From Agapetus fuscipes (taxonomy: Eukaryota > Arthropoda > Insecta > Trichoptera > Glossosomatidae), in the NCBI GenBank assembly GCA_951799405.1, contig OX637354.1, positions 248,001 through 312,000 of the forward strand: a stretch of DNA of 64,000 nt. The letters are read 5' to 3'. The first letter of the stretch is position 1. Each line of letters begins with the position of its first letter. A program made the translations under genes and the position numbers. Below are positions 53,008 through 62,311 of this stretch, one piece after another. The notes below the pieces were generated by a model. That model did no database searches. It was not told the origin of the DNA and saw only the letters and a program-made list of their open reading frames with translations.

Positions 53008-53258
53008 TCGCACGCTTAATAATAAAGAGAAATAACTCGAAAATTGGGACAATCGAGATTTTGTAATAAAACGCAAGAAAAATGCGATAAGAATATAGGT
53101 AGAATGCGACAGCCGTTCAATGTGGACGAATATGACCGAGATAAAACATCGGCCGCCTTTTTCATCCCATACAAGTTGTACTGGGTGTCTGAACTTCAAA
53201 CGTGATTTCCCAACATTCATGTTTTTTTAAATACTGCTCTTTATTATTAAACGTGCGA
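53008..53258. mobile_element. MITE, second copy of the 30587 family
   Basis: Same inverted ends (TCGCACGCTTAATAATAAA) and interior as 30587-30835. Flanks CGACACA and CATGACAG continue foldback-G arm sequence, so it inserted there. Confidence 0.82.
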
Positions 53259-53349
53259 CATGACAGCACATCATAAAAACCACAAACAACATAATTTAAA
53301 CTAGAATTTGTGTTCTGTTAGTTTGTGATGTCCATACATGTTATAATTT

Positions 53350-53632
53350 GTTGATATTAAAAATGTAATTTGTAGTGTATGTTCCTTGACTTATTGGTTG
53401 GTATGCGGCTGACCACCCGTGCGGTAGAAAATGGTTCACTTTGCCAATGTCACCCCTGTTTCAGAGAAGGTCGGCAGGAGTTGCAGGGTGTATTTTCATT
53501 TGGGATTCGGGTTTTTATATTGTAGGACCACATGCGGCATGTTTAAGCGGGAACTTATACATGTCTGTTGGTGAAAATGCATATAATGTGAATCTCTAAT
53601 GTTACATATATTTTGCAACTTAGATTATAACA
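53350..53632 (+). repeat. Repeat-C with LINE-W UTR
   Basis: AAAATGTAATTTGTAGTGTA precedes TTCCTTGACTTATTGG; ends TTTTGCAACTTAGATTATAA. Confidence 0.83.
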
Positions 53633-53644
53633 TAAAAATGAATT

Positions 53645-53710
53645 ATTTTGCTTTCACACGCCATATCCTTCGGGGATAGCGCGGTAAGAAGTAGCTCTTT
53701 ATGTGCATCT
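53645..53710 (+). repeat. SINE-A tail fragment
   Basis: CATATCCTTCGGGGATAGCG, CGGTAAGAAGTAGCTC, TATGTGCATC match the 3' end of SINE-A. Confidence 0.6.
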
Positions 53711-53764
53711 TTGTTTTTATTTGTCTAAGAACGAAAAGCGGGGGCGTTATTTTTTTAAATAAGC

Positions 53765-53915
53765 TTTTTCAGGGAAGGTATGCAAGAGTTGCAGGGCTTA
53801 TGTTCATTTGACATTGGGTTTTATATTGTAGGTTCACATGCGGCATGTTTAGGCGGGAATGCGTTTAATATAAATCTTAAATGGAACATATCTTTGCAAC
53901 TTAGATTATAGACTA
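53765..53915 (+). repeat. Repeat-C, 5'-truncated
   Basis: TTTCAGGGAAGGTATGCAAG to TTTGCAACTTAGATTATAG, with a deletion near GCGGGAATGC. Confidence 0.78.
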
Positions 53916-53926
53916 TCGATATCGAT

Positions 53927-54185
53927 TCCTTGACTTATAGGTTGGTATGAGGCTGACCACCCATACTGTAAAAAATGGTTCACTTTGCCAATGTCACCCC
54001 TGTTTCAGGGAAGGTCGGCAAAAGTTGTGGGGCTTATGTTCATTTGAGGTTTGGATTTTATTTGTAAGTACACATTCAGCATTTGTAAGCGCGAACTTCA
54101 CTTGTTGGTTTGTGGGCATACATCTGAGAGCTTTAAATGAATATATCCTTGCAACTTAGATTATAGATTATAGATTATAGATAGA
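53927..54185 (+). repeat. Repeat-C, younger subfamily, complete
   Basis: TTCCTTGACTTATAGGTTGG to a (TTATAGA)n tail. The 70-codon frame (53947-54159) is nearly the same as in other young copies. Confidence 0.9.
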
Positions 54186-54199
54186 TTTATTATTATTGC

Positions 54200-54360
54200 T
54201 TGAGCTTCATTTTATCATCATGTCTCTTTTTTTTGTCATGCCGTTTATGGTGTTGTATGTTTTGTGTCATAGTAATGTTTTGTTATATGATGTGTTGTTA
54301 TGTCATGTGTCGTTATGACATGTGCCGTTTTGTCACTGTGCCGATCTACCATGTGACCGA
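54200..54360 (-). repeat. foldback-G arm
   Basis: GCCGTTTATGGTGTTGTATG and GTTATGTCATGTGTCG are complements of the foldback-G left-arm words. Confidence 0.55.
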
Positions 54361-54439
54361 CTATTATAGTAAACTCATGGACGTAGAGAAATTCATATGT
54401 AGATTGCGAAGCGAATGGAAGCAGGATATGAAAAGGAAA

Positions 54440-54738
54440 ACGTCGATAACTCAGTTGGTAGGATGCTTGCATTTCATGCTGACAGCTCGGCTTCGAATCC
54501 CAGCAAGAGTGTTGTGAAAATGATTTTCCGTTCCGGAGTTTATTTCAAACTCAAAATAAAATACCGGCAATGTAGGCATATACTCATCCGTCACAATAAA
54601 TGAGAACCAGCCCCCTCGAGAGCTGGAAAGCCCCTACTCCGAGTGAAAGGATTGACGCTCCTCTTAACTGTGATGGTAGGTCCCACACTCCTACGGAGAC
54701 AACGCGGTAAAAAGTTACACGATATGTGCATCGTACTT
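54440..54738 (+). repeat. SINE-A, full length, diverged
   Basis: GTCGATAACTCAGTTGGTAG, GGCTTCGAATCCCAGCAAG, body to GTTACACGATATGTGCATCG. Confidence 0.83.
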
Positions 54739-54772
54739 TTCTTCTTCTCCTTCTTCTTGTTATAGATCTAGG

Positions 54773-55262
54773 ATCTGTTTATTGTGTAACTCCCTCCTGT
54801 GATGCAGAAGACCAGCTGTTCTTCCATGTTTTGGGAGGGTGACCTGGTAGACGCTGGCCGTCCGGTATCTCCTGTTTATTGTGTAACTCCCTCCTGTGAT
54901 GCAGAAGACCAGCTGTTCTTCCATGTTTTGGGAGGGTGACCTGGTAGACGCTGGCCGTCCGGTATCTCCTGTTTATTGTGTAACTCCCTCCTGTGATGCA
55001 GAAGACCAGCTGTTCTTCCATGTTTTGGGAGGGTGACCTGGTAGACGCTGGCCGTCCGGTATCTCCTGTTTATTGTGTAACTCCCTCCTGTGATGCAGAA
55101 GACCAGCTGTTCTTCCATATTTTGGGAGGGTGACCTGGTAGACGCTGGCCGTCTGGTATCTCCTGTTTATTGTGTAACTCCCTCCTGTGATGCAGAAGAC
55201 CAGCTGTTCTTCCATGTTTTGGGAGGGTGACCTGATAGGCGCTGGCCGTGCGGTATCTCCTG
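54773..55262. repeat. 97-bp tandem satellite, 5 units
   Basis: TCCTGTTTATTGTGTAACTC begins units spaced exactly 97 bp. The first three are identical by eye; the last two have single changes. The 80-codon minus frames repeat the same readings and are not proteins. Confidence 0.96.
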
Positions 55263-55309
55263 CATCGCACTTGTGTTAATTCATTTTTATAATGCTTTTA
55301 TTAATAAAC

Positions 55310-55455
55310 CATCACTTCAACTTAAAGTGGTTGGTGTGAGGTCAGCTCCCTAATCTGTAAATAATAATAGGTCCCGAATCGGCACACGTGACCTCTTCGG
55401 AGATAACGCAGGCATGAAGTTACATAATATGTGTAGCTTAGTTGCGTTTTGCGTA
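55310..55455 (+). repeat. SINE-A 3' half
   Basis: ATCACTTCAACTTAAAGTGG to TATGTGTAGCTTAGTTGCG. Confidence 0.8.
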
Positions 55456-55471
55456 ATGCTTCGTGATCTAA

Positions 55472-55737
55472 GTTGCATGTTGCGTATAAGTTCCTTGATT
55501 TATAGGTTGGTATGCGGCTGACCACCCATGCTGTAGAAAATGGTTCAATTTACCAATGTCACCCCTGTTAGAGGGAAGGACAGCAAGAGTTGCAGGGTGT
55601 ATGCCCATTTAAGATTTGTGTTTTTATATTGCAAGTCCACATGCGGCATGTTTAAGCGCGAATTCGTTTGTGATCATGCATACAATGTGAATCCCCAATG
55701 TTACATATCTTTGCAAATAAGATTAGATTAGATAATA
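55472..55737 (+). repeat. Repeat-C copy
   Basis: TTCCTTGATTTATAGGTTGG to TTTGCAAATAAGATTAGATT. Confidence 0.84.
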
Positions 55738-55759
55738 ATACATCTCGTTCATCAACCGA

Positions 55760-56010
55760 TGCCTATCCAACGGGAAAACGCAGTGAGAAGTTGCTCTGTA
55801 TGTGTAGCGATGTTTACATTGTTTCCGATGGCGATGGCCCACAGCTATGAGAATAGATGTCAAGGCTACAGCTAGCAGAAGCTGGGCATGCGCAGACCTT
55901 GACTCGGCTCCGGATGGATGCTCTCGGACCGATGGGACAAAAAATGCAGCTCTGAGTGACTTTGTCGTGCAGCCAGGGCTCCCAGCACCAAGGTCACGCT
56001 GAGGCAAACG
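55760..56010. other. SINE-A tail fragment then unique sequence
   Basis: 55762-55812 (GGGAAAACGCAGTGAGAAG, TGTATGTGTAGC) is a SINE-A end. 55815-56010 is GC-richer with no recognised gene. Confidence 0.45.
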
Positions 56011-56014
56011 TCTC

Positions 56015-56245
56015 CATGTTAGAACGACACAGTGACAAAACGACACATGAAATAACATCACAGGAAAGTACATGACATGACAAAACATCGCATACCTAAA
56101 ACAAGACATAATATCATAAGCGGCACATGAAAATACATCACAACATAAAACATCACATGACAAGACATCACTTACCTAAAACAGAACATACCATATACGG
56201 CACATGAAAAAAACATCACAAAACAGAAAACACCATTAACGGCAT
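56015..56245 (+). repeat. foldback-G arm, expanded
   Basis: ACATGACAAAACATCGCATA, CTAAAACAAGACATAATATC and CTAAAACAGAACATACCATA repeat about three times. No opposite arm is seen nearby. Confidence 0.65.
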
Positions 56246-56382
56246 TAAAAAAAAAAAAGTGAGATATGAGAAACTGGATGTATTATTGGGTAAATAGTTT
56301 GGATATATTTATTGGTAAAAAAATACTATAAACACCGTAATCATCATAATTAGATATTTGTGAGGTTTTGTTAGGTGATGCA

Positions 56383-56767
56383 AAGGGGACGACCTCACAC
56401 CAACCACTTCAGTTGAAGTGGGGGTTTCCCAGCTTCCAAGGGGGCTGGTTCTTATTTCTTGTCACATCATGTGAGAGAGCTATAGGACCATGGAGAGTTC
56501 CGGAATGCACTGAAGACAAGCAAAATTCTGGCATCGCTTGCACCAGCGCTCTTGGAGTGACTACATCACGAAACGGCGCTATTAAGAAATCATCAACTCA
56601 TCATCATCATCTGATGATGGTAGAAACCTGTGTGTAAACCTTGCCGCTGTTTATTTTGGGTTTGAAATAAAATCGAAAACGGAAAAAAAGTTGACACCCT
56701 TTGTGGGTATCGAACCCTTGCTCTCGGTGTAGAATGCAAGCATTCTACCAAATGAGCTATCGACAGG
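56383..56767 (-). repeat. SINE-A half of a third SINE dimer, split by LINE-J
   Basis: 56383-56462 is the middle of SINE-A and 56606-56767 its 5' part with head (complement GTCGATAGCTCATTTGGTAG). The head joins SINE-B at about 56768, as in the other dimers. LINE-J separates the two halves. Confidence 0.75.
56463..56605 (+). pseudogene. short LINE-J 3' end
   Basis: HHVRELQDHGEFRNALKTSK, then ILASLAPALLE and a stop, followed by a (CAT)n tail at 56597-56612. Same subfamily as 44416-44715. Only about 35 codons survive. Confidence 0.72.
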
Positions 56768-56948
56768 AATTTTTAAGAGCTTGGTCATCGCTAAAAAGCG
56801 CCAATTCTCAAACAATACCCAGTTGCTGTAAGGCTGGATAGACCTTTTGTGACTGTTCTTTGGTTCAAAGGCAATGAACTTTTCAACCAGCGAAGAGAAT
56901 TTTTGAAAATAAAAATATTTTTTAAGCGTTATCACTGGACTACTGACC
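56768..56948 (-). repeat. SINE-B half of the third dimer
   Basis: AGAGCTTGGTCATCGCTAAA to GACTACTGACCG on the plus strand. The junction AAGCTCTTAAAAATTCCTG resembles the other two dimers but is more diverged. Confidence 0.75.
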
Positions 56949-56949
56949 G

Positions 56950-57195
56950 ACCATTTTCATACCTTATAAACCGTAGAGATGTGATCTTTCATACTTGGAG
57001 TAAGAAGTAGTTCTTGAATTACATTGCAACCTTCCAATAAATACCTGATTATTTACGTGACAAATTTCAGCGTGTCGTATCTGTTTTTAATATCAATTTA
57101 AAAGATCTGATACTTTGCAGTGGAGCGATTGAAAACGAACCACCGTTCATAATTCATATTCAAAAGGTCTTTATTGTTTTTATCAATATGTACAA
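56950..57195. other. no gene recognised
   Basis: No signal found. Confidence 0.3.
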
Positions 57196-57199
57196 AGTA

Positions 57200-57460
57200 T
57201 TCCTTAACTTATAGGTTGGTATGAGGCTGACCACCCATACTGTAAAAATGGTTTACTTTGCCAATGTCACCCCTGTTTCAGGGAAGGTCGGCAAAAGTTG
57301 TGGGGCTTATGTTCATTTGAGGTTTGGATTTTATTTGTAAGTACACATTCAGCATTTGTAAGCGCGAACTACACTTGTTGGTTTGTGGGCATACATCTGA
57401 GAGCTTTAAATGAATATATCTTTGCAACTTAGATTATAGATTATAGATTATAGATTACAA
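57200..57460 (+). repeat. Repeat-C, younger subfamily
   Basis: TTCCTTAACTTATAGGTTGG to TTTGCAACTTAGATTATAG and (ATTATAG)n. Confidence 0.9.
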
Positions 57461-58240
57461 TAAAAATAAATTTTAAAAATCTAATTACAATAAATACTCC
57501 CCAAAGTAAGCATAGCTTGTGTTTTGGGGAGGATTCCAACTTATCTTAACTTAAAATTAATCACTTAATAGATAAAAATCATAAAAAAACAAAAAAAAAA
57601 ACAATATATACACCATTTAGTCATTTATTTTTTCACGAGCGCGTATAAGGAAGCGCAAATGTGAAAAGCAAGGCGAGCATCAATTTTTCATTCGAAAGTT
57701 AAATAAATTACGCGCTTTTTTCAGACGCTCGCGGAAAGCGCTAAGCGCTGCATGTTTGAACGGCGCTTAAATTTTATTTGTACAGGAAAAGCTTTACAAT
57801 GTTATGTTTTTTTCTTAAAAATCTTTTGAGCTTTTAAATAAATAAATAATCTTTTTCTTTTGAATTAAACAACTCTGGGTCGAATTATTTGTAAATAATG
57901 CATTACAAAAAAAAAAAAAGATGTATTAGTATTTTTTTATAGAATCAAAAATGCATTTTACGAACCATGTTGAAGTAATGAACGACTTTCTCATCGTTTG
58001 GTCGAATAAGTTCAAAATATGCGCATCACTCCAGTGTTAGAATGATATTTCTACGGGATGGGAACTTTGAGATCGTTCCAACAAAAAATCCTCACTTAAA
58101 AAAACTGTATTAACTTTATTCTACTTTATAAATAACTGCGGAGTACGTGGACAATTCAATACCAGGTCAAGTATGAAGTAAAAATATAAATTAAATTGTT
58201 TACTAGGCCCATCAAAAAACGTGGCCTGCTCAGACAATGA
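57461..58240. other. AT-rich, no gene recognised
   Basis: A short inverted pair, CTCCCCAAA / TTTGGGGAG, lies near 57498-57530. 57640-57770 has CG-containing words (GAGCGCGTATAAGG, AAAGCGCTAAGCGCTGC). No coding motif. Confidence 0.35.
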
Positions 58241-58244
58241 TATA

Positions 58245-58325
58245 AATAAATATTAAGATGATTTGTTTTTTGAGCGCTGCTTTTTTATGAATCACACCTC
58301 AAGAGACTTCTCGTGCCCTTAGTGC
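58245..58325 (-). repeat. SINE-B tail fragment
   Basis: AGATGATTTGTTTTTTGAGC, GAATCACACCTCAAGAG match the SINE-B 3' end. Confidence 0.65.
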
Positions 58326-58329
58326 TTGT

Positions 58330-58560
58330 TTGTTTTATGTCCTTCAGAGGTAATTTCACAGAGAAATATTTGTATGTGTCCCGGACCAATGTGTCTTATG
58401 AAAACTGGAAATTGATTTAAAAATATTTAAATAAAACTCTCACATTATCGTGTTTTAAGTTTATTTCTTAGCTCAGATTGTGTAGAATGTGATTCTTACG
58501 AAAAATTATTTAAAGGTCATCTTTGAATCAAATTGCAGATAAGCCAAAGAAGCAGTGAAG
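58330..58560 (+). repeat. MITE-interior repeat, third copy
   Basis: GTCCTTCAGAGGTAATTTCA to AGCTCAGATTGTGTAGAATG and GATAAGCCAAAG; matches 23405-23640 throughout. Confidence 0.68.
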
Positions 58561-58564
58561 GGAC

Positions 58565-58770
58565 GCGGTGCTGCAAGAATAGTCATCGATTAAGAAAGCG
58601 CAATTCTAAAAAAAACAACATTATCTGAAAGGCCGGAGATGGGATTAAGGCGAACAATTTTTCCACTCAGCAAAGAACAAATTTTGAAAAGTAGCTGTTT
58701 TTTTTTATTCTCGACCTTGCGTTTTCAAATCCTTAGTATTAACAACTAGACCACAGAACGGTGAAGGATG
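58565..58770 (-). repeat. SINE-B, strongly diverged
   Basis: GTCATCGATTAAGAAAGCGC, AGGCCGGAGATGG, CCACTCAGCAAAGAACAAAT and CTAGACCACAGAACGGT keep the SINE-B order. Confidence 0.6.
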
Positions 58771-59095
58771 ACGTCAATGTGAATATATATTGTAGAAGAA
58801 AGACTTAAAAATTTTAAACACTAAAAGAAATAAGACAGTAGCAACGTTTTGGTCGAAAATGAGTAATGAATGATATCCTACTTTAAATTTTCCGCTTTTC
58901 CTAATGCGCTAACTCCCATAGCTCTACGATGATTTTTGTGTTGTTTATGCCCAAGCAAACAACTGCGTTTTCAAAGTAAGGTTTTGGTGTAACCGAGAAG
59001 ATTTTTGGCCTTTTTTTGTCTTAAAGGCGTTTGTGACATAAAAAAAAACGGAAAAAATCGTAAAACCACATTAATAGGAATGCAAATAAATGCCT
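58771..59095. other. no gene recognised
   Basis: AT-rich; no motif. Confidence 0.3.
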
Positions 59096-59096
59096 T

Positions 59097-59255
59097 TATT
59101 TTTTTTTAATTTTAGAGCTTTTTTTATTTTAACGATATGATAAAAAATAAAAAAGTTATGTCATTTTTCTGCAATCTCAAAATTTAAACTGCTCTCCTAA
59201 GCGATTAAGTTTAGTTGCTTATGCCCTACTGCCTTTTAACCGTTGATATGGAATG
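59097..59255. repeat. Penelope-like end, copy of the 41226-41905 right part
   Basis: TTTTAGAGCTTTTTTTATTT, TCATTTTTCTGCAATCTCAA, AACTGCTCTCCTAAGC and CTGCCTTTTAACCGTTGATA match 41510-41905 without the Repeat-C insertion, confirming the empty site there. Confidence 0.7.
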
Positions 59256-59440
59256 TCAGAGGTTTTTAAGCTTGTACATTAATGCGGAAAATAAAATTGA
59301 AATTTTTAAAGCTATTCTCTCATTATTTACGTTTCGGATTGATTTTCCAAAAACACGTAAAAAATTCTTATCGATATAAACATAAACAATAGTGAGTACA
59401 AAGATTATATTTATACAAAGATGATTACGGTCGTTAGACA

Positions 59441-59800
59441 TTTTACAGAATGAAAAAAACGGATTTTACTGACCGTGCAAAAGAGAAGAACGATTTTCTC
59501 TACGTTTCGTCGGAGTCATATCCGACGTCTTCAGGAGACGTGTGTCCTCTATAAGGAGGAACCACGAACTGTTGAATTATTGTTGTTTGATCGAGGCTGA
59601 AGGTTGAAGGTTGTACTAACTTCAATGATCCACCCTTTCATTACACGGACGATTTCACAAGAAGACATAATATCGTCCTTCTGTACAACTGGGGCTATAG
59701 CGACATCTATGGATGTATCTCCGAAGGTTAATAAAAATAAAAATACCTACAAAAGTATAAAATACCTACCAGTAAAATCCGTTTTTTTCATTCTTTAAAA
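59441..59800. mobile_element. 360-bp element with 30-bp inverted ends and a hammerhead-like core
   Basis: AGAATGAAAAAAACGGATTT (59447) extends to a 30-bp end that is complementary to 59771-59800 with one mismatch. Near the left end the minus strand carries the hammerhead-core-like motif at 59504-59534. The inside does not code. It could be a Penelope-derived miniature. Confidence 0.7.
59504..59534 (-). ncRNA. hammerhead-core-like motif
   Basis: The minus strand reads CTGAAGA, C, a perfect 6-bp hairpin GTCGGA-TATGAC-TCCGAC, then GAAACGT. CUGANGA and GAAA around stem II are the hammerhead core. As at 33571-33600 there is one extra base before stem II. A possible stem III (CG ... CG) follows; stem I is not evident. 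Confidence 0.5.
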
Positions 59801-60220
59801 TAGTGAGAACAAATTGCAAATTAAATAAATTGCAGATTATGAGCCAAAAAAAATCGTTAATAAGTAACTGATTTTTATTATTGTAAAATTGATAGAAACG
59901 ATCATAGTATTATAACAATAAAATCGAGCTAAACGCCATAAAATCAATTCAGTTGTGTTCATATTGCTTTTATCAGTTATAATAATGTGAAATCTATGCA
60001 ATATTAGATCGCAGATATGAAATAAATAGGAAATTGAATAGCCGGTGTTTGTCCACTTACGGTGTGCATATGTGCGCCTGTGTGCGAGGCTAATCCAATA
60101 TGGAAATGAGGTAGAAATGGCTGGAGAGACCTGCGCTGAGCACAGCGGGGTAACGCGGCTTCCGTAATATCCCAACAAATGAAAAATAAAACATAAAGTA
60201 ACGAGCTGTTTAAGGATTAC
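59801..60220. other. no gene recognised
   Basis: The minus frame 60178-59837 has no recognisable motif. AT-rich. Confidence 0.3.
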
Positions 60221-60227
60221 ATGTCTT

Positions 60228-60460
60228 TAATTCAGTCGTTCCAAAGAGAGCCATTGAAATGTATGAAGAAGGTTATGAAGAAGGCGATGAAAGGTTGTAT
60301 GAAGAAGGTTATGAAGAAGGCGATGAAAGGTTGTATGAAGAAGGTTATGACTCTGGAGGAAATGAAAGAAGTATGTAAAGACAGAAAGAAATGGCAGTTG
60401 ATCTGTTATGTTTTTTAAATTAGAATTTGTTTTCTGTTTAGTTTTTGATGTCCATACCCA
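60228..60460 (+). pseudogene. LINE-W terminal codons with a 36-bp triplication
   Basis: CMKKVMKKAMKG is read twice, then CMKKVMTLEEMKEVCKDRKK and W.LIC, a stop and LINE-W UTR. In normal LINE-W the CMKKVM unit occurs once. The frame stays open through the repeats, so the expansion may have happened by slippage or unequal exchange. Confidence 0.78.
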
Positions 60461-60481
60461 CATTTTTTTTTTAAGAAATCC

Positions 60482-60760
60482 TGTGCGGGAGACTCCCTAG
60501 ATACTAGAGACTCTAGGGGTCTATGACACGTGTTGTAGTGCCGCAGAGGTGTACAAACTTGGTCGTCGCTACAAAGTGCCAATACTCAAGCAAGACCCAG
60601 GTGCTGTAAGGCTGGATGGACCTTTTAGTGACCGGTCTTTGGTAAAGGTTGTATGATTTTTTTAAATTGCATATTTTTTGTGCTCCGCCGGGATCTGAAT
60701 CCACAACCTTCCATTTACGAGGCCGAAGTGTTGCCACTGGACTACGGACCGGTCCAAGAA
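60482..60760 (-). repeat. SINE-B with alternative tail, fused to 5S
   Basis: The complement runs from GGACCGGTCCGTAGTCCAGT through the body (about 40 bp deleted near the ATATTTTC segment) to the alternative tail GTACACCTCTGCGGCACTAC ... GAGTCTCCCGCACAGG. Its head is directly downstream of the 5S-like sequence on the same strand. Confidence 0.85.
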
Positions 60761-60762
60761 AT

Positions 60763-60880
60763 GCCAACGACACGCGCTGTACCTGAGCGGTCACCCATCC
60801 AAGTAGCATCCGCGCCCAATGTTGCTTAACTTCGGTGATCTGATGAGAACCGGTGCTTTCAACATGGTATCGTCGTTGGC
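60763..60880 (-). rRNA. 5S rRNA-like sequence (pseudogene or 5S-headed SINE)
   Basis: The complement starts GCCAACGACGATACCATG and contains the internal promoter parts AAGTTAAGCAACATTGGGCG and TGGATGGGTGACCGC, ending CGTGTCGTTGGC. The closing stem GCCAACGAC/GTCGTTGGC pairs perfectly over 9 bp. Compared with typical insect 5S it differs at several spots (GAAAGCACC, CATCAGATC, GGATGCTAC, CTCAGGTACAGC). TTTCTT follows, then SINE-B. The clustered changes argue against a functional ribosomal gene. Confidence 0.8.
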
Positions 60881-60924
60881 AAGTTAGGTACATATTATTA
60901 ATTATTGATTTTAAAAATGTAATA

Positions 60925-60980
60925 ACACTTAACATATGTTGGTGGACATTTTGACGTGACAAACACCTTATCACAGCGAT
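60925..60980. repeat. foldback-F arm fragment
   Basis: CATATGTTGGTGGACATTTT and GACGTGACAAACACC match foldback-F units. Confidence 0.5.
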
Positions 60981-61380
60981 AATGAGATGCGCCACTGATC
61001 AGAATCAGTTGTAAGCGCGCACTTACACGTGCATAACTGCAGTTTACCGTCCCGGCCGCTTAATGACACCTCTCGCAGATGGAATCGAACCATTTACCAA
61101 CAATAAAACAGCTGATTCCACCGCTAACGGTTGCTAGGCGACGATTAACTGAATAATAATCATCGGAATCTCATCGCCACTTCCAATCAACAGGCTCAAA
61201 ACAAAAACAGCACAACACACAACACAACACAAAGCAGCTAACAGCCCTGCTCTAAAGAATCATCAACAGCAACTGCCACACGTATATGGTACTCCTTCAA
61301 GTATTCGCACAGGAATCCTCAAAAAAATGACCGCCAATTATTTATTATATAATAATTGTTTGATTCTTACGTTGTCCTAG
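60981..61380. other. unique sequence upstream of an exon-like ORF
   Basis: A frame in phase (61153-61380) reads PHVYGTPSSIRTGILKKMTA near its end and stops at TAG just before 61381. A TTTGATTCTTACGTTGTCCTAG stretch ends at 61380 and resembles a splice acceptor with pyrimidine tract. Confidence 0.35.
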
Positions 61381-61582
61381 TGGCCTCCATATACTAGAAA
61401 AATTGAAGCTATTCATAACAACAGCTATATCCAGCATCGAAGAAAAGGGACGTACTTTCCTGATGCTATTGGAGACGAACTTGACGAAACGTTTAGAAAC
61501 CTGTTCTTCTCTGCAAAATGGTTTGTAAAATCGACTTTGACGAAAGAAGAAGAAATTGAGAAGCTTGATTTCTTCTACAACA
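61381..61582 (+). CDS. candidate host exon, unknown protein
   Basis: After the AG at 61379-61380 an open stretch of about 70 codons reads WPPYTRKIEAIHNNSYIQHR, then RKGTYFPDAIGDELDETFRN and a charged helical end with KEEEIEKLDFFYNRL. A possible donor CAG/GTTACA lies at 61582. It matches no repeat family in the window and its composition looks like real protein. LDE.F......WFV ... EKLDFFYNRL faintly recalls DUF4485-type helices, but I cannot assign it. A Repeat-C copy begins directly downstream. Confidence 0.35.
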
Positions 61583-61594
61583 GGTTACATCTAT

Positions 61595-61802
61595 AATCTA
61601 TTATCTAAGTTGCAAGGATATATTCATTCAAAGCTCTCAGATGTATGCCCACAAACAAATACGTGTAGTTCGCGCTTACAAATGCTGATTGTGTACTTAC
61701 AAATAAAATCCAAACCTCAAACGAACATAAGCCCTGCAACTCTTGCCGACATTTCCTGAAACAGGGGTGACATTGGCAAAGTGAACCCTTTTTTACAGTA
61801 TT
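61595..61802 (-). repeat. Repeat-C, younger subfamily, 5' end lost
   Basis: ATTATCTAAGTTGCAAGGAT to GTGAACCCTTTTTTACAGTA on the plus strand. Confidence 0.86.
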
Positions 61803-61867
61803 TACATATTTTACATTATTTACATAATATATATTATTTTTTTTATTCTATCCAAGCAGTCTCCAGA

Positions 61868-62062
61868 TTTTCTGACTGCCTTCAAAAGAAATGAGTACCA
61901 GCCCTCTCGGGAGATGGGAAACCCCCACTTCAAATATAAGTGGTGGGCGTAAGGCCGGCCCCTTATCGGTAAAAATATATAGTTTCCAATAGCTACGTGC
62001 GAAACCCTTGGGGGAGAACGCAGCAAGAAGTTACACTATATGCGTGGCTTAGTTGCGTCTGA
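61868..62062 (+). repeat. SINE-A 3' half
   Basis: TGCCTTCAAAAGAAATGAGT to CTATATGCGTGGCTTAGTTG. A 29-bp duplicate (TTGCTGGCAGGAGCTTGAAT twice) follows at 62068-62115. Confidence 0.8.
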
Positions 62063-62119
62063 GTGAACCTTGCTGGCAGGAGCTTGAATACCTTTGCTGG
62101 CAGGAGCTTGAATAGGTGA

Positions 62120-62308
62120 CCGGACATTATCATCGTATATGTTGGTTGGAAGATGTGATGCCCCGGGGGCAACAAGCATTTTGTATTCAAAGTATAAATA
62201 AAAATATATTCCAATCAGGCGATCACGAGATTAAGCTCAGCATTTTTCCCGACAGAAATTGTTTACGATATTGTTATGTTGCTGCGTCTCCGCCCACCTC
62301 GGGGCGCC
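62120..62308. other. no gene recognised
   Basis: No signal found. Confidence 0.3.
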
Positions 62309-62311
62309 TCG

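Noticed and set aside
54779..55215. Repeated 80-codon frames
   Set aside because: Same reading of the 97-bp satellite in successive units.
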